64,000 nt of DNA from Nitrosomonas sp. (GTDB lineage: Bacteria; Pseudomonadota; Gammaproteobacteria; Burkholderiales; Nitrosomonadaceae). This document shows positions 9,062 through 16,635 of this stretch, piece after piece. The stretch is from assembly GCA_016708955.1 (NCBI GenBank), contig JADJES010000005.1:110357-174356 (forward strand), in the 5' to 3' direction. Each line of letters begins with the position of its first letter. Position 1 is the first letter of the stretch. The notes under the pieces were generated by a model, which had not been told where the DNA came from, did no database searches, and worked only from the letters and a program-made list of their open reading frames with translations. Position numbers and translations under genes: made by a program.

Positions 9062-9147
9062 GCGATAAATAATTAATGTAATAATTAACGACGCTGTTTT
9101 TGTTTCTGTATAAAACTTTTGGAATGATCTTTGGAGAAATTAACACT

Positions 9148-9456
9148 ATGAATGTTGAAGATTTAATCGAACAACAAATTACCACACATCCGGTTGTGCT
9201 CTATATGAAAGGTACACCTGACCAGCCGCAATGTGGTTTTTCTGCTAATGCTGTGAATATTCTGAAAGCTTGTGGTGTTGATAGTATTTTTTCTGTCGAT
9301 GTGTTGGCAGATCCGGAAATCAGGCAGGGTATCAAGGATTACTCAAACTGGCCGACGATTCCCCAGTTGTATGTGAATGGTGAGTTTATTGGCGGTTCGG
9401 ATATCGTGACTGAAATGTATCAGAGCGGTGAATTACAGAAACTATTTGAGAATTGA
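9148..9456 (+). CDS. grxD: Monothiol glutaredoxin, Grx4/GrxD type
   Basis: Monothiol CGFS glutaredoxins carry a [2Fe-2S] cluster with glutathione and deliver or store iron-sulfur clusters. I chose ATG 9148 because TTGGAG lies nine bases upstream and the 102-residue product (MNVEDLIEQQITTHPVVLY) matches the family length; an upstream ATG at 9100 only adds an unrelated leader. The active site is PQCGFSANAV, preceded by the conserved Lys in YMKGTPDQP, and followed by WPTIPQLYVNGEFIGGSDI. It is 86 bases after prmC and is followed by a strong hairpin. Confidence 0.95.
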   Translation: MNVEDLIEQQITTHPVVLYMKGTPDQPQCGFSANAVNILKACGVDSIFSVDVLADPEIRQGIKDYSNWPTIPQLYVNGEFIGGSDIVTEMYQSGELQKLFEN

Positions 9457-9474
9457 TTTCGGTTAAATAATTGA

Positions 9475-9514
9475 ACGATTCAGTTTATTCACACTGACGA
9501 ATAAACTGAATCGT
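9475..9514. terminator. Hairpin between convergent grxD and yqaA-like genes
   Basis: A perfect 16-base inverted repeat (ACGATTCAGTTTATTC at 9475-9490 and its complement at 9499-9514) encloses an 8-base loop. It sits between two convergent genes, 19 bases after the grxD stop and 9 bases after the end of the minus-strand gene. Neither side has a long T run, so it is a terminator-like or mRNA-stabilising hairpin rather than a textbook intrinsic terminator. Confidence 0.7.
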
Positions 9515-9522
9515 GCTTCCAA

Positions 9523-9942
9523 TTAATTGATCGCTGTAGCAATCACCCAATAGCGGGCAAACTTCCCCGCAGCAATAAATACTAAAGCCCATAGCCAGTT
9601 GGCCCGTAACCAACCGGCAGCCACGCATAATAGATCCCCAATCAGCGGCGCCCAGGATAACAGCAGAATAGGGGTGCCATGCTGGCGCACCCATTCCAAT
9701 CCCCGTGTACTACCTCCCGATTTTTTCAATAATGTTTTTTCATCCGGCAGAAACCGGCCAATTAAATAAGAGCTCATGCCGCCCAGCGTATTGCCCACAG
9801 TGGCTAGAATCAGCGCCTGCCAATGCAGTTCGGGGTATGCCAGTAAGACACCCACGAGTACGGCTTCAGATCCGCCCGGAAGCAGCGTGGCTGCTAAAAA
9901 ACTGCTGGTAAATAAAGCCAAAAGGCTTGATTGTTCGTCCAT
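9523..9942 (-). CDS. yqaA: YqaA family membrane protein (DedA/SNARE-associated type)
   Basis: The 139-residue protein is largely hydrophobic, with segments near residues 10-35, 43-62, 90-110 and 115-135. It has the YqaA-like features FLAATLLPGGSEAVLVGVL, the glycine-rich NTLGGMSSYLIGRF and PLIGDLLCVAAGWLR. YqaA proteins are distant relatives of the DedA lipid-scramblase/transporter superfamily in the inner membrane; their own function is not established. It is transcribed in the same direction as metR but 105 bases further, with no sign of a functional link. Confidence 0.88.
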   Translation of the reverse strand: MDEQSSLLALFTSSFLAATLLPGGSEAVLVGVLLAYPELHWQALILATVGNTLGGMSSYLIGRFLPDEKTLLKKSGGSTRGLEWVRQHGTPILLLSWAPLIGDLLCVAAGWLRANWLWALVFIAAGKFARYWVIATAIN

Positions 9943-10047
9943 AAGCTAATTGAATTTAGAAAAAACGATAGTTTAACTGGATATTTTGTAAAGTTATGAG
10001 GATATAGCAGGGAATTTGGGTTGTTATAGTGAGAAATTCTGAGTTTC

Positions 10048-10935
10048 TTATGATTCGCGCTTTTTTCCAACCGCGATAAATTTCCGGATATAAGGAATCG
10101 TTTTATCCGGTTCCCGCATCGCCAAAAACAATTTCTGATACAGCCCTTTCTTGCCAATACGAATTTTTTTGAACTTGAGATCTTTGTTTTTAATATCGGC
10201 CAGCCATTCAGGCAGTACGCAAACGCCGCGCTGAAGTGCAGTCATTTGTAGCATGATTTCCAGTGATTCGATCTGTTTCAGTTTTGCCGGTTCCAGGTGA
10301 GCGGGCGTCATAAAATGCGTCAGAATATCCAATCTTTCTAGGGGTACTGGAAAAGTTAATAAGGTTTCTTTACTCAAAAGCTCAGGTGTGAGCTGTTTAC
10401 TCTCTGCCAGAGGATGGCTGGCCGCTGCCAGCAAAACCAGTTGATACTCCGCCAGGATTTCATATTCGATTTTTTCCTTTTTGACCAGATCGGGTGTGAT
10501 CAAAACATCAATATGATGGTTCAGTAACCCTTCCAATCCGGAAAATTGGAATTTCTGTACGATATCGATATCGATGCCGGGCATTTGTTGCATGTATTGC
10601 CCAATGACACCGGTCAGCCATTCAAAACACGGATAACATTCCACGCCGATACGCAAAATGCCTAGCCGGCCTTCGCTGTAGGATTCGAGTGTTTTTTCCG
10701 CCTGTGATAATACCGGCAATACTTGATTAGCTACTTCCAATAGCAGAGTGCCCGCTTGAGTCAGGCGCAGGCTGCGGCCTTCGCGTTCCCATAGCGCTAC
10801 CCCTAACTTCTTTTCCAGATAGCTGATTTGATGCGATAAGGCCGGTTGACTAAGGCATAGCGCATTGGCAGCTTCAGTGAGTGTGCCGTTTGCATGCAGT
10901 GCTTGAATGATTTTCAGGTGACTGTGTTCGATCAT
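10048..10935 (-). CDS. metR: LysR-type regulator MetR
   Basis: The 295-residue protein is a LysR-family transcription factor: winged helix-turn-helix at residues 1-60 (HLKIIQALHANGTLTEAANALCLSQ and ALSHQISYLEKKLG), then a periplasmic-binding-protein-like effector domain. It is divergent from metE across a 105-base intergenic region, the arrangement known for metR/metE in E. coli, where MetR activates metE with homocysteine as co-inducer. The segment GVECYPCFEWLTGV after the linker helix is typical of MetR. The name rests on sequence type plus this neighbourhood. Confidence 0.93.
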   Translation of the reverse strand: MIEHSHLKIIQALHANGTLTEAANALCLSQPALSHQISYLEKKLGVALWEREGRSLRLTQAGTLLLEVANQVLPVLSQAEKTLESYSEGRLGILRIGVECYPCFEWLTGVIGQYMQQMPGIDIDIVQKFQFSGLEGLLNHHIDVLITPDLVKKEKIEYEILAEYQLVLLAAASHPLAESKQLTPELLSKETLLTFPVPLERLDILTHFMTPAHLEPAKLKQIESLEIMLQMTALQRGVCVLPEWLADIKNKDLKFKKIRIGKKGLYQKLFLAMREPDKTIPYIRKFIAVGKKRES

Positions 10936-11040
10936 CTATGAGGAAACCTTATTAGAATATTAAATCTTATCATTATTATTCATTACTCATTGTTCATACA
11001 ATAGCCGAACTTTTATTATTCTATGAGTGGTGATTGAATC
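10936..11040. promoter_or_regulatory. Divergent metR-metE control region
   Basis: This 105-base AT-rich region must hold both promoters and, by analogy with enterobacteria, the MetR binding sites. I see a cluster of TCATT/TCAT repeats (about 10970-10998) but no exact copy of the TGAA-N5-TTCA MetR consensus. The assignment rests on gene arrangement. Confidence 0.5.
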
Positions 11041-13335
11041 ATGGTAACAACGCACAGTCTGGGGTTTCCGCGTATCGGCAGGAAGCGAGAGTTAAAATTT
11101 GCTTTAGAAAAATATTGGAAAGGTACAATTTCTGAACAAGCCTTATTAGAAATCGCAACTGATCTTAGAATGCAGCACTGGCAGGATCAAGCTGCGCTTG
11201 ACTGGATTCCGGTTGGTGATTTTTCGTTATACGATCATGTGCTTGATACCAGTTTTATGTTGGGCAATATTCCGGCGCGCGTCAGTGGATTATCAGGTAG
11301 CGCGATAGATAATTACTTTCGGGTAGCCAGGGGACGTTCGGTCAGTGACAATTCTGCCAGCTCCTGTGTCAATGCCGGTGAAATGACAAAGTGGTTTGAT
11401 ACGAACTATCATTACATCGTACCCGAGTTTGAGAAAAATACGCGATTCTCACTGAATTCCAGTCATTTGCTTGAACAGATTCAGCAAGCCAGGCAAACCC
11501 ATCATCAAGTCAAACCGGTCATTCTCGGCCCGGTGACCTATTTATGGTTGGGAAAATCCAAGGATGGTTCGGATAAGCTTGATTTGTTGGATGACTTGTT
11601 AAATACCTACGCACAATTGCTGCATGAGCTAGAGAATTCAGGCATCGAGTGGGTACAGATCGATGAGCCCATATTGGTAATGGAACTGGCTGCGGAATGG
11701 AAGCACGCCTTGAGAAAAACTTATTATCAATTACAGGCCACACCCGTCAAACTGTTATTAACGACGTACTTTGGGCAACTGCAGGATAACTTGCAATTAG
11801 CCTGTGAACTGCCGGTTAATGGATTGCACCTGGATGCCATCACGGCCAAAGATGAAATCGCCAAGGTGATTGATTGGCTGCCGACGCATAAAATCCTCTC
11901 TTTGGGCGTTATTAACGGGCGTAATATCTGGAAAGCTGATTTATCTGCAACACTGGATTGGCTGGAACCTATCGCTGCACGCTTACAAGATCGGTTTTGG
12001 CTTGCGCCATCTTGTTCATTGTTGCATGTGCCCGTTGATCTGGATAATGAACAGAGATTAGATGCGGATATTCAGTCTTGGCTGGCGTTTGCCGTGCAGA
12101 AATTAAATGAAGTGGAAGTCCTGGCAAAAGCACTGAACCATGGCAGAGAAAGTGTTGCTGAAATCTTGCAGGAAAATAGCGCGGCAGTCACGAGCCGCAA
12201 GCAATCCAAGCGCGTGCATCAGGCAGCCGTGAAAGCGCGTGTGCTTGAAATCAATGAAACGATGGGGACGCGTCAATCACCCTATCATCAACGCACAGTC
12301 GTGCAACGGGAAAAATTTCAACTGCCGCTTTTCCCCACTACAACCATTGGATCTTTCCCGCAAACACAGGAGATTAGACAAACTCGCCATGATTACCGCG
12401 AAGGCAAGTTAACAGAATCAGAATATCGTCAGGCGATGCAAAATGAAATTACGCGCTGCGTACAAGAGCAGGAAGCGCTAGGATTGGATGTTCTGGTGCA
12501 CGGCGAACCTGAACGCAATGATATGGTGGAATATTTTGGCGAACAATTATCAGGCTATGCTTTTACTCAGTTTGGCTGGGTGCAATCGTACGGGTCACGG
12601 TGTGTCAAACCACCGATAATTTTTGGTGATATCTCACAATCTCAGGCGATTACTACCGAATGGATTCAATATGCCCAATCATTAACCAAAAAGCCGATGA
12701 AAGGCATGTTAACCGGGCCGGTAACCATGTTGAATTGGTCGTTTGTGCGTGATGATCAATCGCGTGCAGAAACCTGCGTGCAGCTGGCGCTTGCGATACG
12801 TGATGAGGTGATCGCTTTGGAGAAAGCGGGTATCCGGATTATTCAGATTGACGAGGCCGCATTACGAGAAGGGCTGCCGTTGAGAAAATCGCAATGGAAT
12901 ATCTATCTCGACTGGGCGATCCGCGCATTTCGTATTACTGCGAATGGCGTTAAAGATGAAACGCAGATTCATACGCATATGTGTTATTCAGAATTCAATG
13001 ACATTATGGAAGCCATTGCTCAAATGGATGCCGATGTCATTACGATTGAAACTTCGCGATCCGATATGGAATTGCTCGATGCGTTTGATCAATTCCATTA
13101 TCCCAACGAGATTGGTCCCGGCGTGTATGATATCCATTCGCCCAATATACCCTCTGTCGAATCAATCATTCATTTGATGGAGAAAGCAGCGCAACGTATA
13201 CCTGCTGAGCGTTTGTGGGTGAGTCCTGATTGCGGATTGAAAACGCGTAATTGGGAAGAAGTGAAACCGGCATTACGCAATATGATTGCTGCGAGCCGGT
13301 ATTTATCCAGCCAAGCTGCGCGCAACGCAGGCTAG
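11041..13335 (+). CDS. metE: Cobalamin-independent methionine synthase MetE
   Basis: MetE transfers the methyl group of 5-methyltetrahydropteroyl-triglutamate to homocysteine without vitamin B12. The 764-residue protein has the normal two-barrel build: the N-terminal half begins HSLGFPRIGRKRELKFALE, the catalytic half begins FPTTTIGSFPQT near residue 430. Zinc ligands are visible in IHTHMCYSEF (His and Cys) and in WVSPDCGLKTR (Cys). Together with metF, metK and ahcY 20 kb downstream it closes the methyl cycle. Its control by the divergent MetR is likely. Confidence 0.98.
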   Translation: MVTTHSLGFPRIGRKRELKFALEKYWKGTISEQALLEIATDLRMQHWQDQAALDWIPVGDFSLYDHVLDTSFMLGNIPARVSGLSGSAIDNYFRVARGRSVSDNSASSCVNAGEMTKWFDTNYHYIVPEFEKNTRFSLNSSHLLEQIQQARQTHHQVKPVILGPVTYLWLGKSKDGSDKLDLLDDLLNTYAQLLHELENSGIEWVQIDEPILVMELAAEWKHALRKTYYQLQATPVKLLLTTYFGQLQDNLQLACELPVNGLHLDAITAKDEIAKVIDWLPTHKILSLGVINGRNIWKADLSATLDWLEPIAARLQDRFWLAPSCSLLHVPVDLDNEQRLDADIQSWLAFAVQKLNEVEVLAKALNHGRESVAEILQENSAAVTSRKQSKRVHQAAVKARVLEINETMGTRQSPYHQRTVVQREKFQLPLFPTTTIGSFPQTQEIRQTRHDYREGKLTESEYRQAMQNEITRCVQEQEALGLDVLVHGEPERNDMVEYFGEQLSGYAFTQFGWVQSYGSRCVKPPIIFGDISQSQAITTEWIQYAQSLTKKPMKGMLTGPVTMLNWSFVRDDQSRAETCVQLALAIRDEVIALEKAGIRIIQIDEAALREGLPLRKSQWNIYLDWAIRAFRITANGVKDETQIHTHMCYSEFNDIMEAIAQMDADVITIETSRSDMELLDAFDQFHYPNEIGPGVYDIHSPNIPSVESIIHLMEKAAQRIPAERLWVSPDCGLKTRNWEEVKPALRNMIAASRYLSSQAARNAG

Positions 13336-13411
13336 CTAAATTTGACTTGCTGATGTTATTTAAGCGATGATATGCAGCATCTTTATCCACCTCGGTTTAA
13401 AAGGAGTAATC

Positions 13412-14068
13412 ATGACGACCAATACCATTCTCAAACAAAAAATTGCAGCCATTATCGGTGAAAAGCACCTGCTCAAACATCCTTTCTATGTCGCCTGGAC
13501 GGAAGGTAAATTGACGCAAGAACAATTGCGGCATTATGCAGAACAATATTTTTATAATGTTTTAGCTGAACCAACCTATTTAAGCGCTGTGCACTTTAAT
13601 ACACCGCATATTCATTCCGAGTCAAACAGCGGTGATATCAGTGTGCGTCAGGAAGTATTAAAAAATCTAATCGATGAAGAACACGGCGAAAAGAATCACC
13701 CAGCATTATGGAAAAACTTTGCTTTTGCACTGGGTGCAAATGATAAGAGTTTAGCTAATGCAGCCGCATTACCCAATACCGAGAATCTTGTCTCCACATT
13801 CCGGGATATTTGTTTAAATCGTCCATTTTATGCGGGACTCGCTGCATTGCATGCATTTGAATCGCAAGTGCCTGATATTGCTGCCGTGAAAATTGATGGA
13901 TTGGCTAAATTCTATGGCATGAAAAATCCTGAAGATTATGAATTCTTCTCGGTACATCAAAAAGCGGATATATATCACTCGCAAGCTGAATGGGCAATCA
14001 TTGAGCGCTTTGCCGATACCCCGGAAAAGCAAGCCGAAGTACTGGCTGCTACCAAAAGAAGCTTGTGA
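13412..14068 (+). CDS. CADD-type p-aminobenzoate synthesis protein, 3' end frameshifted
   Basis: The 218-residue product is a PqqC/TenA-like haem-oxygenase-fold protein of the CADD family. CADD proteins (Chlamydia CADD, N. europaea homologue) supply p-aminobenzoate for folate in organisms lacking the usual pabABC route and use a dinuclear metal site. Visible ligands are in LAEPTYL, NLIDEEHGEKNHPALW and AALHAFESQVP. ATG 13412 has AAGGAG just upstream; an ATG at 13367 gives an unsupported leader. The reading frame stops at TGA 14066-14068 within what should be the last helix. The next frame continues with EACDALWSFLDGIHETYC and ends at TAG 14154-14156, as expected for the family. One extra A in the run at 14054-14057 explains the break. 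Confidence 0.85.
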   Translation: MTTNTILKQKIAAIIGEKHLLKHPFYVAWTEGKLTQEQLRHYAEQYFYNVLAEPTYLSAVHFNTPHIHSESNSGDISVRQEVLKNLIDEEHGEKNHPALWKNFAFALGANDKSLANAAALPNTENLVSTFRDICLNRPFYAGLAALHAFESQVPDIAAVKIDGLAKFYGMKNPEDYEFFSVHQKADIYHSQAEWAIIERFADTPEKQAEVLAATKRSL

Positions 14069-14200
14069 CGCACTGTGGAGTTTTCTGGATGGCATCCACG
14101 AAACTTATTGTGCAAATTTGGTATGTGAACAAAAAACAACAGCAACATTACACTAGAATTTGTTTGATGAGGCTTTTTCAGAGAAAAAGATGACGTAATA

Positions 14201-14219
14201 CCGCCGCAGCTCGCGGCGG
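14201..14219 (+). terminator. GC-rich hairpin after the CADD gene
   Basis: CCGCCGC (14201-14207) pairs with GCGGCGG (14213-14219) around a five-base loop, followed by an AT-rich tail GGATATTTATTTTT. It lies 45 bases after the end of the restored CADD reading frame and fits an intrinsic terminator for the metE-CADD unit. Confidence 0.6.
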
Positions 14220-14280
14220 GGATATTTATTTTTAAGCTTTATTCAAGAATTTGTTTAGTTTAGATTTAGTTTTAATCCAG

Positions 14281-14304
14281 AATGGGGGGCTTAGGCCCCC
14301 CATT
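14281..14304. terminator. Perfect 10-bp G/C hairpin, terminator-like
   Basis: AATGGGGGGC and GCCCCCCATT form a perfect 10-base stem with a TTAG loop, followed by TTCTTTC. It stands in a 370-base stretch with no gene (14157-14433) between the CADD gene and the insertion sequence, and could stop transcription in either direction. I see nothing else in that stretch. Confidence 0.6.
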
Positions 14305-14433
14305 TCTTTCATAGGTGGCGAAGTGCATCTTTATTTCTTCTGAATTACCAGTAAACAAGCAAAAGAACATAGTGTTGGCACCGGGTTTAAATTGACCGCC
14401 TCTGCCGATTAAATTTTAATCAGATATTTTATT

Positions 14434-14453
14434 AACTAAAGTTTCGGAGTTCA
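14434..14453 (+). repeat. Left terminal inverted repeat of the insertion sequence
   Basis: This 20-base repeat is complementary to 16033-16052 with mismatches at two positions. It defines the left end of the element. Confidence 0.8.
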
Positions 14454-14563
14454 AAAGCCCCATAAAGGCGCGCTTAATTATTTGATTATAATAAGAAAGG
14501 CGGTCTCGCAAAGAGTATATAATGGTTATCTTGCAAACAGCCAAAACAACTCAGGAGACCGCG

Positions 14564-15220
14564 ATGAATCATGGCACAAAAACAATAGAACTTCCAGAAC
14601 TGACGGCTAATCTATTACGGGACGAAGATTGCCTCATTGACAATCTGTTTGCTGATCTGTGGAAGCACATGGGCATGAAAGCGCGGCTGAATCGAATCGG
14701 CTTTCCCAAGCGCTCCGGCACGTCGGCGCATGAACTGGTGTACTGCCTGATGATTTGGGTCTGGTTGAAAGTGGACTCGATTGGCATGTTTGCGCGGGAG
14801 TCATTGAAGACCTTCTCCTGCGCCGAGAAAGATGCCCTGTATGCGGCTTTGAATCAGGAAGACTGGAACTGGCGTCATCTGCATAGGGATGTCGCACGAC
14901 AAGCGATCCGAAGCGCGAAGACATCGAGCCATATCCGTGCATTTGTGTTGGATGATTCCATTCAGGTGCGCCATGGAAAAAAGATGCCTGGCGTATCCAG
15001 CCACTTTGACCACACATCGGGACGGCAGGTTATGGGGCAACAGGTTTTGACCCTGGGCATGAGCAGCACGGAAGGCTTTGTGCCCATCGATAGTGAGTTG
15101 TTTATCAGCGCAACGAAGGCGCAAGAGCTGCATCAACCATTCCGTGATGGTCGCAGTATCGTTGCGAAACGTTATCGGGTGGCGCAAAGCCAGACCAAGC
15201 CTCAAATGGCTGGAACATGA
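14564..15220 (+). pseudogene. IS4-family transposase, N-terminal part
   Basis: The first part of the transposase, 218 residues from ATG 14564 (with CAGGAG seven bases upstream; an in-frame ATG at 14522 is less likely). It has the N-terminal helical domain (FADLWKHMGMKARLN, HELVYCLMIWVWLKVDS) and the first catalytic Asp of the DDE triad in AFVLDDSIQVRHGK. The frame ends at TGA 15218-15220 after KPQMAGT. The remainder is continued one frame back at 15217, so this is either a disabling -1 frameshift or a programmed one. The combined length (about 478 residues) suits an intact IS4-type transposase. Confidence 0.85.
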
Positions 15221-15999
15221 TCCGCCGGGCGCAACGCGCCGGGATCGAGGCGGATTACTTGCTGGCAGATGCGTGGTTCGGCACCAAACCGATAATCCGC
15301 CTGGCCGACGAGCAACTATTGACACCGATTCTGCGAATGAAGAAGAGCGCCATGAAATATCGGCTAACCGAACGCAAGGAAGGGCAAGCAATCCACCAGG
15401 ATAGGAATGTGAATACCCTCTACCAGTCCTGCATTCGCTGCCAGTGGCAGAAAATACCAGGGCAGGCGGATCAATGGATCAAGGTGCGCCTGCTATTCGT
15501 TCGCGGCATTGCCCAGCCTGAAAAAGCGCAGCCCGGAAAACATGACTGGGCGGTATTCTTGACTACGGACACCAACCTTGAGGCGCATCGCATACTGGAA
15601 CTATATGCGATGCGCTGGGCGATTGAAGTGTACTTCAAGGAAGCCAAGCAATATCTTGGCTTCCTCAAGGAACAAAGCAATCACTATGCCGCCTATATCG
15701 CCTCTATCCATTTGACCGCGATACGGTTTTGTATGCTGGTGATTGCCAAGTCGAGGCATCAGGCCAGCGGCATCGCGGATGTACGCCAACAGCTCACGGC
15801 GAACGCCACGTCGATCGATTATGCCGCCAGATTGTGGCAAGTCTTTCGGTCTGTAATTGCGGGCGCGATGGACGAAATGAAAATGCTGATCGGTGATACG
15901 GCCTCTCAGATCATGGCAACAATTGAACGTCATGTACAAAGCTTCTTCGTGCAAGCCCTGCAACTTGATGTCAGAACATTGAGGCTGGAAGCCAAGTAA
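15217..15999 (+). pseudogene. IS4-family transposase, C-terminal part
   Basis: The second part, 260 residues from an ATG that overlaps the previous stop (ATGA). It begins MIRRAQRAGIEADYLLADAWFG, which holds the second catalytic Asp, and later has LYAMRWAIEVYFKEAK, a perfect YREK box (Y-2-R-3-E-6-K) with the catalytic Glu. The open frame extends back to about 15148, so the break must lie between 15148 and 15220. Without the first catalytic Asp this half cannot work alone. Confidence 0.85.
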
Positions 16000-16032
16000 A
16001 TCAAGCCTTCCAAGGGTATTCTTGGGTTAAAA

Positions 16033-16052
16033 TGAACTTCGAAACGTTAGTT
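16033..16052 (+). repeat. Right terminal inverted repeat of the insertion sequence
   Basis: This is the complement of 14434-14453 with 18 of 20 matches, 34 bases after the transposase stop. It defines the right end of the element. Confidence 0.8.
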
Positions 16053-16558
16053 AGATAAAAATTAGCGAAATGCTTATTCACAATTTGAATCAGTCATTCC
16101 ACACTTGCAAATCAATGTTGTTCCGGGGTAATTCAAATGGAAAAATATGAAATCTTAGATAATACTCATAAAATAAACAGTTATTTGAGCGAATGTCAAG
16201 AATTTCAACAATTAGGATAAGCAACGTTTTATTTTAGAATGTTTCTTAACTTTCTGTTTACTAAAGTAATAGATAACTTATAATTTCATTCCAGAATAAC
16301 AATCGGCTGATCATGACACATGTTATGATCAAATAAAACCAGATACTTTTCTAAGTCTTTTTTTAGATTGTAAATAGACCAAATATTCCTAAACTTAACT
16401 GCACCAGTAGCCGTAAATACAATGCAAATAAGCGAATAAGTTACCTGAATTCTATTTTTCTGATCCAAAAAATTATAATCTCAAATGTTGTAAACAAATA
16501 AGTAACTTAATATTTTTTCAACAAGCGCATCACCCCCTTAAACCAAGAGTTAATTAAT
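16053..16558. other. AT-rich spacer upstream of the synthase operon
   Basis: About 500 very AT-rich bases without a supportable gene. A 27-codon frame (16137-16220, MEKYEILDNTHKINSYLSEC...) and a 60-codon minus-strand frame (16286-16468) are present but neither has a recognisable product. The promoter of the synthase operon must lie here or in the insertion sequence; I cannot single out a -35/-10 pair among the many AT-rich hexamers. Confidence 0.4.
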
Positions 16559-16635
16559 ATAGAAATCCTGTCAGAATTTAAAAAATTTGTTTATACACCG
16601 ATGGAACATGACGATGTAACTTTGATTATTTCTGC

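Larger units (their letters stand above)
14434..16052 (+). mobile_element. IS4-family insertion sequence (about 1.62 kb)
   Basis: The element is bounded by 20-base terminal inverted repeats with 18 matches: 14434-14453 (AACTAAAGTTTCGGAGTT...) and 16033-16052 (...CTTCGAAACGTTAGTT). It contains one transposase coding region split in two frames. The transposase carries the IS4-type catalytic residues including a YREK box. The base composition inside is clearly more GC-rich than the flanks, which suggests arrival from elsewhere. I could not find a convincing target-site duplication next to the repeats. It is placed between the core metE region and the synthase operon. Confidence 0.88.

Noticed and set aside
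10936..11040. An exact MetR box between metR and metE
   Set aside because: Only partial TGAA/TTCA half-sites are present with wrong spacing; regulation is inferred from gene order, not from a site.
14634..15391. Long minus-strand frames opposite the transposase
   Set aside because: They are shadows created by the GC-rich transposase codons and have no coherent product.
14410..16070. A target-site duplication flanking the insertion sequence
   Set aside because: The flanks (AGATATTTTATT on the left, AGATAAAAATTA on the right) look alike at first but are not a true direct repeat of the expected length.
16137..16220. A 27-codon plus-strand frame (MEKYEILDNTHKINSYLSEC...) after the insertion sequence
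   Set aside because: It reads like natural protein but is too short to identify; it may be the stub of a lost gene, so it is mentioned only within the spacer entry.
16286..16468. A 60-codon minus-strand reading frame in the spacer before the synthase operon
   Set aside because: No recognisable family, no clear ribosome-binding site, and the composition is that of random AT-rich DNA.
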